A stretch of 64,000 bases of DNA from an uncultured Verrucomicrobia subdivision 3 bacterium (GCA_903872345.1 CAIQKM010000068.1:81707-145706), one strand, 5' to 3'. Positions 44,746 through 54,028 are shown, counted from the first letter of the stretch. Notes: generated from the sequence alone by a model not told the origin. Numbers and translations: made by a program.

Positions 44746-45741
44746 TTAGCGCGTTTGCCGGTTCCGCGCGAGCTGACGGGCCAGCCGCAGGGCGGCGATC
44801 ATGCTGGAGGGATTCGCAATGTCTTTGCCCGCGATGTCGTAGGCGGTGCCGTGGTCGGGCGAGGTGCGGATGAAGGGCAGGCCAAGGGTCCAGTTCACGC
44901 CTGTGTCGAAGGCCACGGCTTTCAGCGGTGCCAGCCCCTGATCGTGATACATCGCCACGACGGCATCAAAATCCCCCTGCAAGGCATAGTGGAAAACCGT
45001 GTCGCCACTCAACGGGCCGACCACATCCAAGCCGCGTTTCTGGGCGGCCCGGACGGCGGGGGCGATGGTGGTAATTTCCTCGTCGCCAAACTTGCCGCCT
45101 TCACCGGCGTGGGGGTTCAGACCGCAGACCGCCACGCGGGCGCGGGACAATCCGAGGTCGCGGCAGGATTGCGCCGCCAGTTCGATGGCGAGCGTGATTT
45201 TTTCCGGCGTAAGCCGCTCCGGCACGGATTTGAGGGCGATGTGAATGGTGGCGAGAGCCACGCGCAGCCAGCGGTTCTTTTCATCGTGCCCCAACAGCAT
45301 CATCGCGGTTTGAGTGGTGCCGGCAAGGTCGGAGAGGAATTCCGTCTGGCCGACAAAACCTTCGTGGCCGGCGCGGATGATGGATTCCTTGTTCACCGGG
45401 GCGGTGACGAGGGCGTCCAGTTCGCCGCGCAGGCAGCGGGCCGCGCCCTCGCGCAGGGCGTCCACGGCGGCTTGTGCGGCGGCCGGCGAACCGGCGGACA
45501 GAGGCGCTGGCAGCAGGGAGGCGGCAGGATTGAGAACAAAAAAACGGCCGGGCGCGTCATAGCCCGCAAACGGCCGAAGGTCCAGCCCGGGGGAGGCATT
45601 GGCGCGCAGGGCGAATTGCGGGTCGCCGACAAACAGGTATTTGGTCCCGTCGGCACCGGCTTCGGCGGCCACGGCTTTCAGGGCCACTTCCGGGCCCACG
45701 CCGGTCACGTCCCCCAACGAAATGCCAATCCAACCGGTCAT
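44746..45741 (-). CDS. pdxA: 4-hydroxythreonine-4-phosphate dehydrogenase
   Basis: This 331-residue cytoplasmic enzyme oxidises 4-phosphohydroxy-L-threonine with NAD on the way to pyridoxine 5'-phosphate. Motifs are GISLGDVTGVGPEVALKAV, ALVTAPVNKESI, VCGLNPHAGEGGKFGDEE, the metal-binding His in VAMYHDQGLAPLKAVAFD, and TSPDHGTAYDIAGKDIANP. The length is normal. It follows the surA-like gene by 22 bases on the same strand, the same order as surA-pdxA in Escherichia coli, which supports both calls. Confidence 0.96.
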   Translation of the reverse strand: MTGWIGISLGDVTGVGPEVALKAVAAEAGADGTKYLFVGDPQFALRANASPGLDLRPFAGYDAPGRFFVLNPAASLLPAPLSAGSPAAAQAAVDALREGAARCLRGELDALVTAPVNKESIIRAGHEGFVGQTEFLSDLAGTTQTAMMLLGHDEKNRWLRVALATIHIALKSVPERLTPEKITLAIELAAQSCRDLGLSRARVAVCGLNPHAGEGGKFGDEEITTIAPAVRAAQKRGLDVVGPLSGDTVFHYALQGDFDAVVAMYHDQGLAPLKAVAFDTGVNWTLGLPFIRTSPDHGTAYDIAGKDIANPSSMIAALRLARQLARNRQTR

Positions 45742-45763
45742 AGCAGACAGGTGCCCAGCCAGC

Positions 45764-46750
45764 TCAATACTCGGTGCGGGTATTGGTGAAGCGGATCACG
45801 AAATTCTTCTTCTTCAGGGTGGCCATCCAGTTTTTCTGGAGGGTGGCCTGTTCCTGCGCAGTCAGAATTTTTTCAATGTCTTTGCGAACCTCGGTGAGCG
45901 GCCGGTACTGGGCGGGCTTTTTGTCTTCCACCAGCATCAGGTAGCAGGTGTCCGGGGTTTCCAGCACATCGCTCACCTGGCCGCGATTGAGGCCAAAGGC
46001 CACATCGGCCAGTTCCTTGCGCAGCACGGAACGCTCCACCCAGCCCCAGTCGCCGCCCTGATGCTGTTGCGAACCTTGGGAATAAATGGCGGCCATTTCC
46101 TGGAAGGACGCGCCCTCCTTGACCTTGGCCTGAATTTCCTTGGCGAGGCTGAGCGTAGTCGGATCGGTGGCGCCGGACTTGTTCAGCACGATCATGCGCA
46201 GTTTCACCTGATCCTCCTGCTTGTAATCGTCCTGATGGGCGGCGTAGTAATTCTGGACTTTGTAGGGCGATATGACAATGGACTTCTGCACGTTCAGGTT
46301 CCGCATGGCGGATTCGATGTACTGGTCGCGCAGTTGCTTGCGGAATTGCTCAAAGGTAATGCCTTGGGCCTGCAAGGTTTTGATGAGGCTGGCGCGGTCG
46401 CCAAAACGGTCGCGGATGCGATCATGCACGAGTTGGTCCACCACGCCGTCGGGCATCACATAGCCGTCCACCTCGAAGCTGTGGAGGATCAACTGGCGCT
46501 CAATGAGCTGGTCCAAGCTGTCATTCAGGGTTTCGGCGTATTTTTGGCGATAGACATCGGGCTGATCGGCGTACTGACGGCGGAGGGATTGCAGGGCGGG
46601 CGCGGCGAAATCTTCCACCTCGGCATAGGTGATGGAGGTGGCATTGACCACCGCCATGATGCCGTCGGCCATTTCGGCCCGCAGAGTGAGGGCGGTGGCC
46701 AGGAAAAAGGGCAGCACGGGGATTAACCGGGACAAATTCATTTGCGCCAT
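45764..46750 (-). CDS. surA: SurA-like peptidylprolyl isomerase/chaperone
   Basis: This 328-residue periplasmic protein should help outer-membrane proteins fold. A signal peptide (LIPVLPFFLATALTLRAE) precedes the SurA N-terminal domain (MADGIMAVVNATSITYAEVE; helical up to about residue 165). One parvulin (rotamase) domain follows: KVKEGASFQEMAAIYSQGSQ, then GGDWGWVERSVLRKELADVA and YLMLVEDKKPAQYRPLTEVR. Escherichia coli SurA has two parvulin domains; here only one is present. ATG 46750 or 46741 can start it. It forms an operon with pdxA. Confidence 0.88.
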   Translation of the reverse strand: MAQMNLSRLIPVLPFFLATALTLRAEMADGIMAVVNATSITYAEVEDFAAPALQSLRRQYADQPDVYRQKYAETLNDSLDQLIERQLILHSFEVDGYVMPDGVVDQLVHDRIRDRFGDRASLIKTLQAQGITFEQFRKQLRDQYIESAMRNLNVQKSIVISPYKVQNYYAAHQDDYKQEDQVKLRMIVLNKSGATDPTTLSLAKEIQAKVKEGASFQEMAAIYSQGSQQHQGGDWGWVERSVLRKELADVAFGLNRGQVSDVLETPDTCYLMLVEDKKPAQYRPLTEVRKDIEKILTAQEQATLQKNWMATLKKKNFVIRFTNTRTEY

Positions 46751-46805
46751 GCTAACAACCGCTGGGAACAGGTCAAGCGGTCTTGACGGGAACGGGAAAC
46801 ATCCC

Positions 46806-46838
46806 CCCCCAACGCCGAACACCCAACATTCAATCCAA
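46806..46838. repeat. Dispersed repeat, reverse copy of the GGATGTTGGGCGTTCGATGT family
   Basis: CAACGCCGAACACCCAACAT and the following bases are the reverse complement of the repeats at 6786-6830 and 42237-42280. It lies between surA and the end of the 58-residue membrane protein gene. Confidence 0.65.
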
Positions 46839-47015
46839 TTACCTTCCGCGAGGGTGGTTTAAGAAATATAAGAGAGTCCCAAGGATGGCGGCGCCGACCA
46901 GGGCCACGGCCACGGCGGACCAGAAAAAGCGCCTTTGTTTCCGTCGGAAAGCACTCCCGCCCATGCCGGCGAAGAGGTAATAGCGTTCATGCTTTTTGGG
47001 ACGGTTGAAAAACAT
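46839..47015 (-). CDS. 58-residue single-span membrane protein
   Basis: A short gene runs from ATG 47015 to TAA 46839. The product starts MFFNRPKKHERYYLFAGMGG, continues with a basic stretch (SAFRRKQRRFFW), and has one membrane helix (SAVAVALVGAAILGTLLYFL) and a short tail NHPRGR. The N-terminal region with RYYLFAGMGG and RRKQRR looks like a small membrane protein I associate with Verrucomicrobia, of unknown function. The positive-inside rule puts the N-terminus in the cytoplasm. It lies between surA and a divergent metallo-hydrolase gene. Confidence 0.65.
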   Translation of the reverse strand: MFFNRPKKHERYYLFAGMGGSAFRRKQRRFFWSAVAVALVGAAILGTLLYFLNHPRGR

Positions 47016-47098
47016 CGGGCAAAAAAGTAACAGGCCGGGCGGGACAACTCAAGCCTCGTGCTTGCGGTACAGGGGGGAATTCCGCTAACGTCTGCGCC

Positions 47099-47926
47099 AT
47101 GCAACAGCTTGAAGATCATTTGGGCGATATCATCGGCAAGGCGCGGGCCATGAAAAACGTCACTCCGACCGCCGCCGCCGCCGCCGCCGCCGGCTTGTCG
47201 GAAACCGAATACACGGCGCTGGAAGAAACCGGCAAATCCGCCAAGCGGCCGAATCTGGCCGCGCTGGCTCCGCTGCTGGGACTGAACGCCGCCAAACTGG
47301 AAGGGATTGTCAACGGCTGGAAGCCGGCCGCGCAGGATTTGAGCCTGTGGCGCGAAATCCGCGTGATCACCACCACCAGCGAAGGCACCACGGTGAATTG
47401 TTATCTCGCCTGGGACGAAGTAAACCGCGAGGCGGCTTTGTTTGACACCGGCCTGGACGCCAAGCCCGTGTTGGATATCATCGCCGCAGAAGGTTTGGAT
47501 CTGCGCTTTATTTTCATCACCCATTCCCACTATGACCATGTGAACGCGCTGGGCCCCATCCGGGCGGCGTGTCCCAAAGCCAAGGTGCGGTCCGGCTCCA
47601 AGAGCGCGCCGGTGGATCAGCGGAACAAGCCGGCGGAAATCATACCCATCGGCGGTCTGCGCATCACACACCGCGAAACGCCCGGGCACGCGGAAGACGG
47701 CGTCACCTACATTGTCGGCAACTGGCAGGAAGACGCGCCGTCGGTCGCGATGGTTGGCGACGCCATCTTTGCCGGTTCCATGGGCAGAGGCAATCCGGAC
47801 GGCGAGCTTGCCCGTACGAAAGTGAAGGAACAGATTCTCTCACTCCCCCCGGAAACGTTGATCTGCCCCGGCCATGGTCCCATGACCACGGTGGCCGAGG
47901 AAAAAAAGAACAATCCGTTTTTTTGA
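47099..47926 (+). CDS. Metallo-beta-lactamase-fold hydrolase with an HTH-like N-terminal domain
   Basis: This 275-residue protein has a glyoxalase II-like hydrolase domain from about residue 85. The metal site T-H142-S-H144-Y-D146-H147 is in FITHSHYDHV, with the next ligands in ETPGHAEDGV (His), VGDAIFAGSMG (Asp) and CPGHGPMTTV (His), so it should bind two metal ions and cleave a thioester or similar bond. The first 70 residues (KARAMKNVTPTAAAAAAAGL, then SETEYTALEETGKS and LAALAPLLGLNAAKLEGI) look like a Cro/CI-type helix-turn-helix domain. Such a fusion is unusual. It is divergent from the 58-residue protein gene. Confidence 0.85.
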   Translation: MQQLEDHLGDIIGKARAMKNVTPTAAAAAAAGLSETEYTALEETGKSAKRPNLAALAPLLGLNAAKLEGIVNGWKPAAQDLSLWREIRVITTTSEGTTVNCYLAWDEVNREAALFDTGLDAKPVLDIIAAEGLDLRFIFITHSHYDHVNALGPIRAACPKAKVRSGSKSAPVDQRNKPAEIIPIGGLRITHRETPGHAEDGVTYIVGNWQEDAPSVAMVGDAIFAGSMGRGNPDGELARTKVKEQILSLPPETLICPGHGPMTTVAEEKKNNPFF

Positions 47927-48091
47927 GGCGGTTCGGGCGGGGATGGTGAATGGGAAACCTCCACCATCCCTCGCGAAGGCGCCAGACCATTTGGCGGTTG
48001 CATAGGGCTTGCCCCCGGGCGAAAGCAGAACCGGTCTGGCTGCTCACCAGGGACAACCCGCGTCAACCAGCGCTCCGTCCTGACGCAGCGC

Positions 48092-49357
48092 TTACTTTTT
48101 TGGCAGCGGAACCGCCCCCTCCAAACCCGTTCCGATGACATTGTTGGTAAAGTAAGGCGAACCAGCAAGGCCGGCAATCTGGATGTCCTCCAGCACTACG
48201 CCGTGAGCATTCGTCAGCGTTGAACCGCGCCGGCAGGTACCGGTGACGTGGCTGATGCGGAGGCCTTCCACCGGCTTTTCAACGGTGCCGTTGACGTTCA
48301 TCAGATTTGTGGCGGTGATGGTCACATCGCTGATGCGGATGTTCTTGAATTGCGTGAGACCGGCCGGGCCGGGAACGCCCTGCGGATCGGGATTGTAGCT
48401 GTAGTTGTTGTTGATCTCGATCAGCGGTTCGGGTCCCACCACGAGGTGTTCGGCGGTGATATCCTCCAGATAACCCGCCCGTCCGGGGCGTGATTTCAAC
48501 TGCATGGCGGCGAGTCCGCGCTCGAAGGTACAATGGGAAATCAGTACCCGCCGGATGCCGCCGGACAGTTCGCTGCCAAAGGCGATGGAGCAATAGCCTT
48601 TGATGAAGTTGCAGTTGGTGATGACGATGTCTTCGCTCGGACGACCGATGCGTACGCCTTCCCGGCCCTTGCCGGATTTGATGGCGATGTTGTCGTCGCC
48701 GGTGGTGAAGTGGCAGCCATCAATGACGACCCGCTGGCAAGAGTCGGGGTCCACGCCATCGGAGTTGCCCCCGGTGGTGTCAAAGGTCACGCCGGTGATG
48801 CGCACATCGTGGCAGTAGGCGGGATGCAACGTCCACATGCGCGTGCTTTTGAGGGTCACACCCTCAACGCGCACGTTGCCGCAGTCAATCATCTCTACCA
48901 CGGTCGGCCCGCGCGGATTGCGGAGCCGGCCCAAGGCGGGATTACCCTCGATGACGCCGGCCCCGGTGATGGCAATGTCCTCGGCCTTGGATGCCGAGAT
49001 GAGCGCCCGATGGCAATTGGTCTCAATGCCTTCCCAGCGAGCCGTTATGATCGGATAGTCGGCTGCATTGGTGCTTCCCAGCAACGTTGCCCCGGCATCC
49101 AGATGCAGAGTTGTGTGGGATGGCAATACGAGACTGCCGGTGAGATAACGACCGGCGGGCACCCGCACCACTCCCCCACCCTGGCTGGCGGCGGTATCGA
49201 GAGCTTTTTGAATAGCAACGGTGGCGGCTGTTTGGCCGTCGGCGAGGGCACCGAAATCAATTATTGAATTGGTGGCGGCGGTGGCGGGGATCGACAGAAG
49301 AATGAGGGTAGCCAGCAGCAGGACGAGGCGAGAGACGGGGCCGGGGCTCAAATTCAT
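48092..49357 (-). CDS. Glycoside hydrolase family 28 (polygalacturonase-like), secreted
   Basis: This 421-residue protein has a signal peptide (LVLLLATLILLSIPATAA) and a right-handed beta-helix. It starts like pectin-acting family members: IDFGALADGQTAATVAIQKA and GGGVVRVPAGRYLTGSLVLP. Acidic catalytic motifs are present: NSDGVDPDSC (the NTD motif, near residue 197) and TGDDNIAIKSG (the DD motif, near residue 220). Two motifs deviate: where most members have GHG before GSE this one reads KGYCSIAFGSELSGG, and RIK is replaced by QLK in MQLKSRPGRAGYL. Activity on an unusual uronic-acid polymer, or loss of classical activity, is possible. It is monocistronic. Confidence 0.88.
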   Translation of the reverse strand: MNLSPGPVSRLVLLLATLILLSIPATAATNSIIDFGALADGQTAATVAIQKALDTAASQGGGVVRVPAGRYLTGSLVLPSHTTLHLDAGATLLGSTNAADYPIITARWEGIETNCHRALISASKAEDIAITGAGVIEGNPALGRLRNPRGPTVVEMIDCGNVRVEGVTLKSTRMWTLHPAYCHDVRITGVTFDTTGGNSDGVDPDSCQRVVIDGCHFTTGDDNIAIKSGKGREGVRIGRPSEDIVITNCNFIKGYCSIAFGSELSGGIRRVLISHCTFERGLAAMQLKSRPGRAGYLEDITAEHLVVGPEPLIEINNNYSYNPDPQGVPGPAGLTQFKNIRISDVTITATNLMNVNGTVEKPVEGLRISHVTGTCRRGSTLTNAHGVVLEDIQIAGLAGSPYFTNNVIGTGLEGAVPLPKK

Positions 49358-49483
49358 GGTGGTGTCAGTCTAGCGTCAGCGACGTAGCCGGGCAACTGGT
49401 GAACCGTAGGCATAAATGACAGTTTAGGTTAACAAGGATACCGTTTAGCCTGCTAGCGGGAAGAGCGGCGGAGGACCGCTGCC

Positions 49484-49614
49484 CTCCAAGACGCTGGCGC
49501 GAATACCACGCTCCCGGGTGCGCGAAGCGTCTTGGAGTACTCCTTGACGCTGGAGCTTTTTCCGCGAATCAGGGATATTGTCTCTGGCTAATTTCCGGAG
49601 TCGCTTCGCGACTC
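49484..49614. repeat. Intergenic inverted repeats between GH28 and ppdK
   Basis: CTCCAAGACGC (49484-49494) and GCGTCTTGGAG (49527-49537) form a perfect 11-bp inverted repeat, with further GCGC complementarity inside. A second hairpin, GAGTCGC/GCGACTC with loop TTC, lies at 49598-49614. The whole 340-base gap has no gene and looks like a dispersed, structure-rich repeat element. Confidence 0.7.
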
Positions 49615-49647
49615 GCGCCCTACGACGCTGATGGCAAACCTGACCAA

Positions 49648-49680
49648 CAAAAAACCCGCCCCGGTTTCCCGGGGCGGGCT
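49648..49680 (-). terminator. Rho-independent terminator of ppdK
   Basis: On the minus strand AGCCCGCCCCGG, a four-base loop (GAAA) and CCGGGGCGGGTT form a stem of about 11 bp followed by six T. It begins about 20 bases after the ppdK stop codon. Confidence 0.93.
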
Positions 49681-49698
49681 GGAATTCATTTCAACCGC

Positions 49699-52452
49699 TT
49701 ACTTCTTGGCCTTCTTGGCCGCGGCGTTTTTGCGCTTCTCTTCGATCGCCGCCTGGGCCGCCGCGAGGCGGGCCACCGGCACGCGATACGGCGAGCAGCT
49801 CACGTAGGTCAGACCCACGCGATGGCAGAACTTCACGGAATCGGGGTCGCCGCCGTGTTCGCCGCAGATGCCCAGCTTGATGCCAGGACGGGTCTTGTTG
49901 CCCTTCTCGGCGGCAATCTGGATCAGTTGGCCCACGCCGGTCTGGTCGATGGACGCAAACGGATTCTTCTTGATGATTTCGTTCTCGGTGTAGGCGCCGA
50001 GGAAGGAACCGGAATCGTCGCGGCTCATGCCCAAGCAGGTCTGGGTGAGGTCGTTCGTGCCGAAGCTGAAGAACTCGGCCGTCTGGGCGATTTCATCCGC
50101 CGTGAGCGCGCCGCGGGGGACTTCGATCATGGTGCCGACGCTGTAGGTGAACTTCACCTTCTTTTCCTTCATTACCAGCGCGGCGACTTCGTGAACGATG
50201 GCGACCTGAAGGTCGAGCTCCTTCTTGAAACCGACGAGCGGGATCATGACTTCGGGCTTCGGCTTGAGGCCTTCCTTCTGCGCATCGGCGGCGGCTTCAA
50301 ACACGGCGCGCGCCTGCATGCGGGTGATTTCGGGATACTTGATGCCGAGGCGGCAGCCGCGGAAACCGAGCATGGGGTTGAACTCATGGAGTTCGTGCAC
50401 GCGATGGATGATCTTTTCAACCGGGATGTTGAGCTTCCGGGCGAGATCCATCTGCGATTCCTTGCTGTTGGGCAGGAATTCATGCAGCGGCGGATCGAGG
50501 AAACGGATGGTGGCCGGCAGACCTTTCAGGGCCTTGAAGATGCCGTGGAAGTCATCACGCTGATACGGGAGGAGCTTCGCGAGAGCGGCTTCGCGGTCGG
50601 CCAGGGTGTCGGCGAGAATCATCTCGCGCATGGCGTCAATGCGGTTGCCTTCAAAGAACATGTGTTCCGTACGGGTCAGACCGATGCCCACGGCGCCGAA
50701 GGCGACGGCATTGGAGGTTTGCTCGGGCGTGTCGGCATTCGTGCGGACCTGGAGGCGCGTGAACTGCGCGCACCACTTCATGAGCTGGTTGTAGCTCTTG
50801 AACTTCTCGGTGGCCTGGGCGGCTTTGTCGCCGTTCAGGAGGCCGGAGATGATTTCGGACGGGGCGGTCTTGACTTCACCGGCATACACGATGCCGCTGG
50901 TGCCGTCGATGGAGAGGAAATCGCCTTCGTTGAAGACCTGGCCGCTGATGGTCACGGTCTTCTTGTCGTAGTTGATGTCCACGCCGGCCGCGCCGCAGAT
51001 ACAGACTTTGCCCATCTGGCGGGCCACGAGCGCCGCGTGGGAACTCACACCGCCGCGGGCGGTGAGAATGCCTTCGGCCGCGATCATGCCGCGCAGATCT
51101 TCGGGCGAGGTTTCGATGCGGACGAGCAGGACTTTTTCACCCTTCTCGGCGGCCACAACCGCGCGATCGGCGTTGAAATAGATCTTGCCGGTGGCGGCGC
51201 CGGGGCCGGCGGGAAGACCGGTGGCGACAGCCTTGGCCTTCTTGATTTCGGCCAGGTCAAAAATCGGGGCGAGCAGCTGTTCGAGCTGATCGGCCGGATT
51301 GCGGAGGACGGCGGTTTCGGCGTCAATGAGCTTCTCCTTGACCATGTCGATGGAGAATTTCAGGGCGGCGGCGGCGGTGCGCTTGCCGTTACGCGTCTGG
51401 AGCATGAACAGGCGGCCTTCCTGGATGGTGAATTCGATGTCCTGCACATCCTTGAAATGTTTTTCCAAGGTCTTGCGGACGGCCAGCAGCTCGGCGTAGC
51501 TCTTGGGCATGACGTCCTTGAGCTTGAGCACGGGCTCGGGGGTGCGAACGCCGGCGACGACGTCTTCGCCCTGGGCGTTGACGAGGAATTCGCCGTAGAA
51601 TTCGTTGGTGCCGTTGGCCGGGTTACGGGTGAAAGCCACGCCGGAACCGGAGTTGTCGCCGGTGTTGCCGAACACCATGGCCTGGACATTGACTGCGGTT
51701 CCCCATTCCGTCGGAATATTGTATTTGCGGCGATAGACGATCGCGCGGTCGTTCATCCAGGAACCGAACACGGCGCCGGCGGCACCGCGGAGCTGGTCCC
51801 ACGGATCGTTCGGAAACACCTTGCCGGTGCGTTCCTTGATCAGGGCTTTGAAGCGCACGACGAGTTCCTTCTGGTCTTCGGCGGTGAGCTTGGAGTCTTC
51901 GATATCCGCGTGATACTTCTCGTGCTTGAATGTGTGGATGACGGTTTCGAACGGCTCGTGATCTTCGCCTTCGCGCTTCTGCACGCCGAGGACGACGTCG
52001 CCGTACATCTGGACGAAGCGGCGGTAGCAATCCCACGCGAAGCGGGGATTCTTGGTGGCGTTTTCGAGCGAGAGCACCGTCTGGTCATTCAGACCGAGGT
52101 TCAAAATCGTGTCCATCATGCCGGGCATGGAATCGCGGGCGCCGGAACGGACGGCGACCAGGAGCGGAAAGCCTTTCGCGTCGCCGAACTTGTAGCCCAT
52201 GATTTTTTCCATGTTGGCGATGCCGGCCTGCATCTGCGCCTGGAGTTCCTTGGGGTAGGTTTTCTTGTGGGCGTAGAAATAGGTGCAGACTTCGGTGGTG
52301 ATGGTGAAACCGGGAGGCACGGGCAGGCCAATGCGGGTCATTTCCGCGAGGTTGGCGCCCTTGCCGCCGAGCAACGGTTTCATTGAACCGTCGCCGTCGG
52401 CCTTTTTATTGCCCCAGGTATATACGTATTTGGTGGATTTGGTAGTTGCCAT
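49699..52452 (-). CDS. ppdK: Pyruvate, phosphate dikinase
   Basis: This 917-residue cytoplasmic enzyme interconverts pyruvate, ATP and phosphate with PEP, AMP and diphosphate. The N-terminal nucleotide domain starts [20 protein letters not shown] and [20 protein letters not shown]. The swivelling domain holds the phospho-histidine in [18 protein letters not shown] (near residue 470). The C-terminal PEP-binding domain has [19 protein letters not shown] and the catalytic Cys in [15 protein letters not shown] (near residue 864). The lysine-rich tail (NAAAKKAKK) is an extension. It is a single gene with its own promoter and terminator. With pckG it gives two routes to PEP. Confidence 0.97.
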   Translation of the reverse strand: MATTKSTKYVYTWGNKKADGDGSMKPLLGGKGANLAEMTRIGLPVPPGFTITTEVCTYFYAHKKTYPKELQAQMQAGIANMEKIMGYKFGDAKGFPLLVAVRSGARDSMPGMMDTILNLGLNDQTVLSLENATKNPRFAWDCYRRFVQMYGDVVLGVQKREGEDHEPFETVIHTFKHEKYHADIEDSKLTAEDQKELVVRFKALIKERTGKVFPNDPWDQLRGAAGAVFGSWMNDRAIVYRRKYNIPTEWGTAVNVQAMVFGNTGDNSGSGVAFTRNPANGTNEFYGEFLVNAQGEDVVAGVRTPEPVLKLKDVMPKSYAELLAVRKTLEKHFKDVQDIEFTIQEGRLFMLQTRNGKRTAAAALKFSIDMVKEKLIDAETAVLRNPADQLEQLLAPIFDLAEIKKAKAVATGLPAGPGAATGKIYFNADRAVVAAEKGEKVLLVRIETSPEDLRGMIAAEGILTARGGVSSHAALVARQMGKVCICGAAGVDINYDKKTVTISGQVFNEGDFLSIDGTSGIVYAGEVKTAPSEIISGLLNGDKAAQATEKFKSYNQLMKWCAQFTRLQVRTNADTPEQTSNAVAFGAVGIGLTRTEHMFFEGNRIDAMREMILADTLADREAALAKLLPYQRDDFHGIFKALKGLPATIRFLDPPLHEFLPNSKESQMDLARKLNIPVEKIIHRVHELHEFNPMLGFRGCRLGIKYPEITRMQARAVFEAAADAQKEGLKPKPEVMIPLVGFKKELDLQVAIVHEVAALVMKEKKVKFTYSVGTMIEVPRGALTADEIAQTAEFFSFGTNDLTQTCLGMSRDDSGSFLGAYTENEIIKKNPFASIDQTGVGQLIQIAAEKGNKTRPGIKLGICGEHGGDPDSVKFCHRVGLTYVSCSPYRVPVARLAAAQAAIEEKRKNAAAKKAKK

Positions 52453-52498
52453 AAATTGGATCGCGTTCGTTATTATTTCTCAGTGAATACGAGCCTTA

Positions 52499-52526
52499 AA
52501 ATTATCAAACCGAATACCGGAGTCAA
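52499..52526 (-). promoter_or_regulatory. Candidate ppdK promoter
   Basis: On the minus strand TTGACT (52526-52521), a 16-base spacer and TAATTT (52504-52499) lie about 45 bases upstream of the ppdK ATG. The match to the housekeeping consensus is good at -35 and fair at -10. Confidence 0.4.
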
Positions 52527-52584
52527 TGAATCAAGCGTCAAAAAACAAGATGTGGCCTGCAAATGACAAATACGGGTGGCTGAC

Positions 52585-52605
52585 GCGCGGCTGTCCCAGC
52601 CGCGC
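52585..52605. repeat. Short hairpin related to the inverted-repeat element
   Basis: GCGCGGCTG, loop TCC and CAGCCGCGC form a perfect 9-bp hairpin. The sequence CGCGGCTGTCCCAGCCGC is the same as the arm core of copies A and B (7769-7794 and 26586-26610), so this may be a solo arm or remnant. It lies between ppdK and the SpoIIE-type gene. Confidence 0.55.
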
Positions 52606-52632
52606 CGGGGGGCAGTGCAGGCTTGACCGCCT

Positions 52633-53895
52633 TCACGCGGCGATGACCTCCAGCGCCACGAGACAGACATCGTCATCAAACATTTTGGTGGCGGCATGGT
52701 TGCGGGCGTCGGTGAAGAGGCCTTCCACCAGTGACTCCAGCGGTAACTCCCGCCGGCTGACCACGCCGGCGGCGAGCCGCTCCGGCCCGTATTCAACCTC
52801 GCGGGCGTCAAAGACTTCATAGATGCCATCGGTAAACAGCAGGAGGAGGTCACCGGCGTGCAGCGGGGCGGTGCAGGTGCAGTATTGCGCCCGGGCATTC
52901 AAGCCCAGCGCCGGCCCTTTGGCGCCGTGGACGCAATCCAACGCCGTTACTTTGCCACCGGCCCGCTGACACCGCAAGGGATGGGGATGCCCCGCCTTGG
53001 CGTAGCGGATTTCACCGCGGACCAAGTCGGCCACCAGGTAAAAGGCGGTGGCATAGAGCAGGTTCACCGTGGGTTTTAAAATGTTCATCAACTCGCGGTT
53101 CACCCGCGTGAGCAGTTCCGCGGGATCATCCCCCGAAGAACGCATTTCCTCCACCAGCGCCCGCAACGTGGCGGTTAGGAAGGCGGAGCGGACACCATGG
53201 CCCATGACGTCGCAGATAAACACGCCGGCCACGCCGTCCGCCACCTTGAGAATATGGAAAAAATCGCCGCTGACCACGCCGGCGGACTCGTAGCGATGGC
53301 TGAAGTGGAGTGAAAGCTTGCCGGCCGGGCCGGTGGCGGAAACATCCGGAAAATGACTGGGCAACATGGCAATCTGGACTTCCCGGGCCAGTTGCAAATC
53401 GCCCTCCATCTGCTCGTTTTTTTCGTTGATCTCCTTTTGCTTGGTCTCGAGCTGGCCGATTTTTTCCTGCAAAAGTTCATTCTGCCGCCGCACGAGGGTG
53501 CGAGAGTAAATGATGCCCTCGAAATGGCCGGCCTCATCCAAGAGCGGGACGTCGTCAAACAGCCGGGTGTCCGGCCGGGAACAGGTGAGCGTGAGCACCT
53601 CCGCGAGCGGCTGGCCGATGCGGATGATGGTGATTTCCGGCACGAGCAGTTCGCTCACCGGCCGGCGCGAATACATGGCAAACCCGAACCGGGCCCCCAG
53701 CAGAATGCCCACCTGCTGGCGCGAGCAAAGCCCCAGAAACCGTTCGCCATCCAGCACGGCCATGAATTCGCGCTGATGCCGCGCAAACCGGGTCTGCGCC
53801 ACTTCCAGCGAATCCGTCGCCTGGACGCATTCATGGTGGGCCACCAACGCCCGCAAATCATCGGTCGGCCCCGGGGTGGATTCGGATTTTGGCAC
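52633..53895 (-). CDS. SpoIIE-type serine/threonine phosphatase with a CBS-like sensor region
   Basis: This 420-residue cytoplasmic protein has about 140 N-terminal residues shaped like a pair of CBS domains (VAQTRFARHQREFMAVLDGE; MYSRRPVSELLVPEITIIRI; TRLFDDVPLLDEAGHFEGII). A coiled coil follows (RRQNELLQEKIGQLETKQKE), then a PP2C/SpoIIE phosphatase domain with AREVQIAMLPSHFP, SAGVVSGDFFHILKV, GVFICDVMGHGVRSAF and LLLLFTDGIYEVFDA. The acidic residues there bind Mn or Mg. Such enzymes usually dephosphorylate anti-sigma-factor antagonists. No partner genes are adjacent. The start seems to be GTG 53895; the nearby ATG is in another frame. Confidence 0.9.
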   Translation of the reverse strand: MPKSESTPGPTDDLRALVAHHECVQATDSLEVAQTRFARHQREFMAVLDGERFLGLCSRQQVGILLGARFGFAMYSRRPVSELLVPEITIIRIGQPLAEVLTLTCSRPDTRLFDDVPLLDEAGHFEGIIYSRTLVRRQNELLQEKIGQLETKQKEINEKNEQMEGDLQLAREVQIAMLPSHFPDVSATGPAGKLSLHFSHRYESAGVVSGDFFHILKVADGVAGVFICDVMGHGVRSAFLTATLRALVEEMRSSGDDPAELLTRVNRELMNILKPTVNLLYATAFYLVADLVRGEIRYAKAGHPHPLRCQRAGGKVTALDCVHGAKGPALGLNARAQYCTCTAPLHAGDLLLLFTDGIYEVFDAREVEYGPERLAAGVVSRRELPLESLVEGLFTDARNHAATKMFDDDVCLVALEVIAA

Positions 53896-53994
53896 ATCAT
53901 GAGGTTACTCAAACCGGCGGGAGCTTTCAACTGAAGCGGACGATTGTCACTGATTTGTTACATATCATCGCATCAAGATGCGTTGATTTTTCAT

Positions 53995-54022
53995 TTGCTT
54001 TAGACGGGTTTTTGCCTATCTT
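53995..54022 (+). promoter_or_regulatory. Candidate metH promoter, very close to the start codon
   Basis: TTGCTT (53995-54000), a 16-base spacer and TATCTT (54017-54022) end six bases before the ATG at 54029. Transcription would begin at or next to the start codon. No Shine-Dalgarno sequence is present. I looked for a cobalamin or SAH riboswitch in this leader and there is no room for one. Confidence 0.4.
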
Positions 54023-54028
54023 GAGTTG

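Noticed and set aside
53930..54028. Cobalamin or SAH riboswitch before metH
   Set aside because: The leader is short, the predicted transcription start is at the ATG, and no B12 box or SAH-type core is visible; only a small GCATC/GATGC hairpin.
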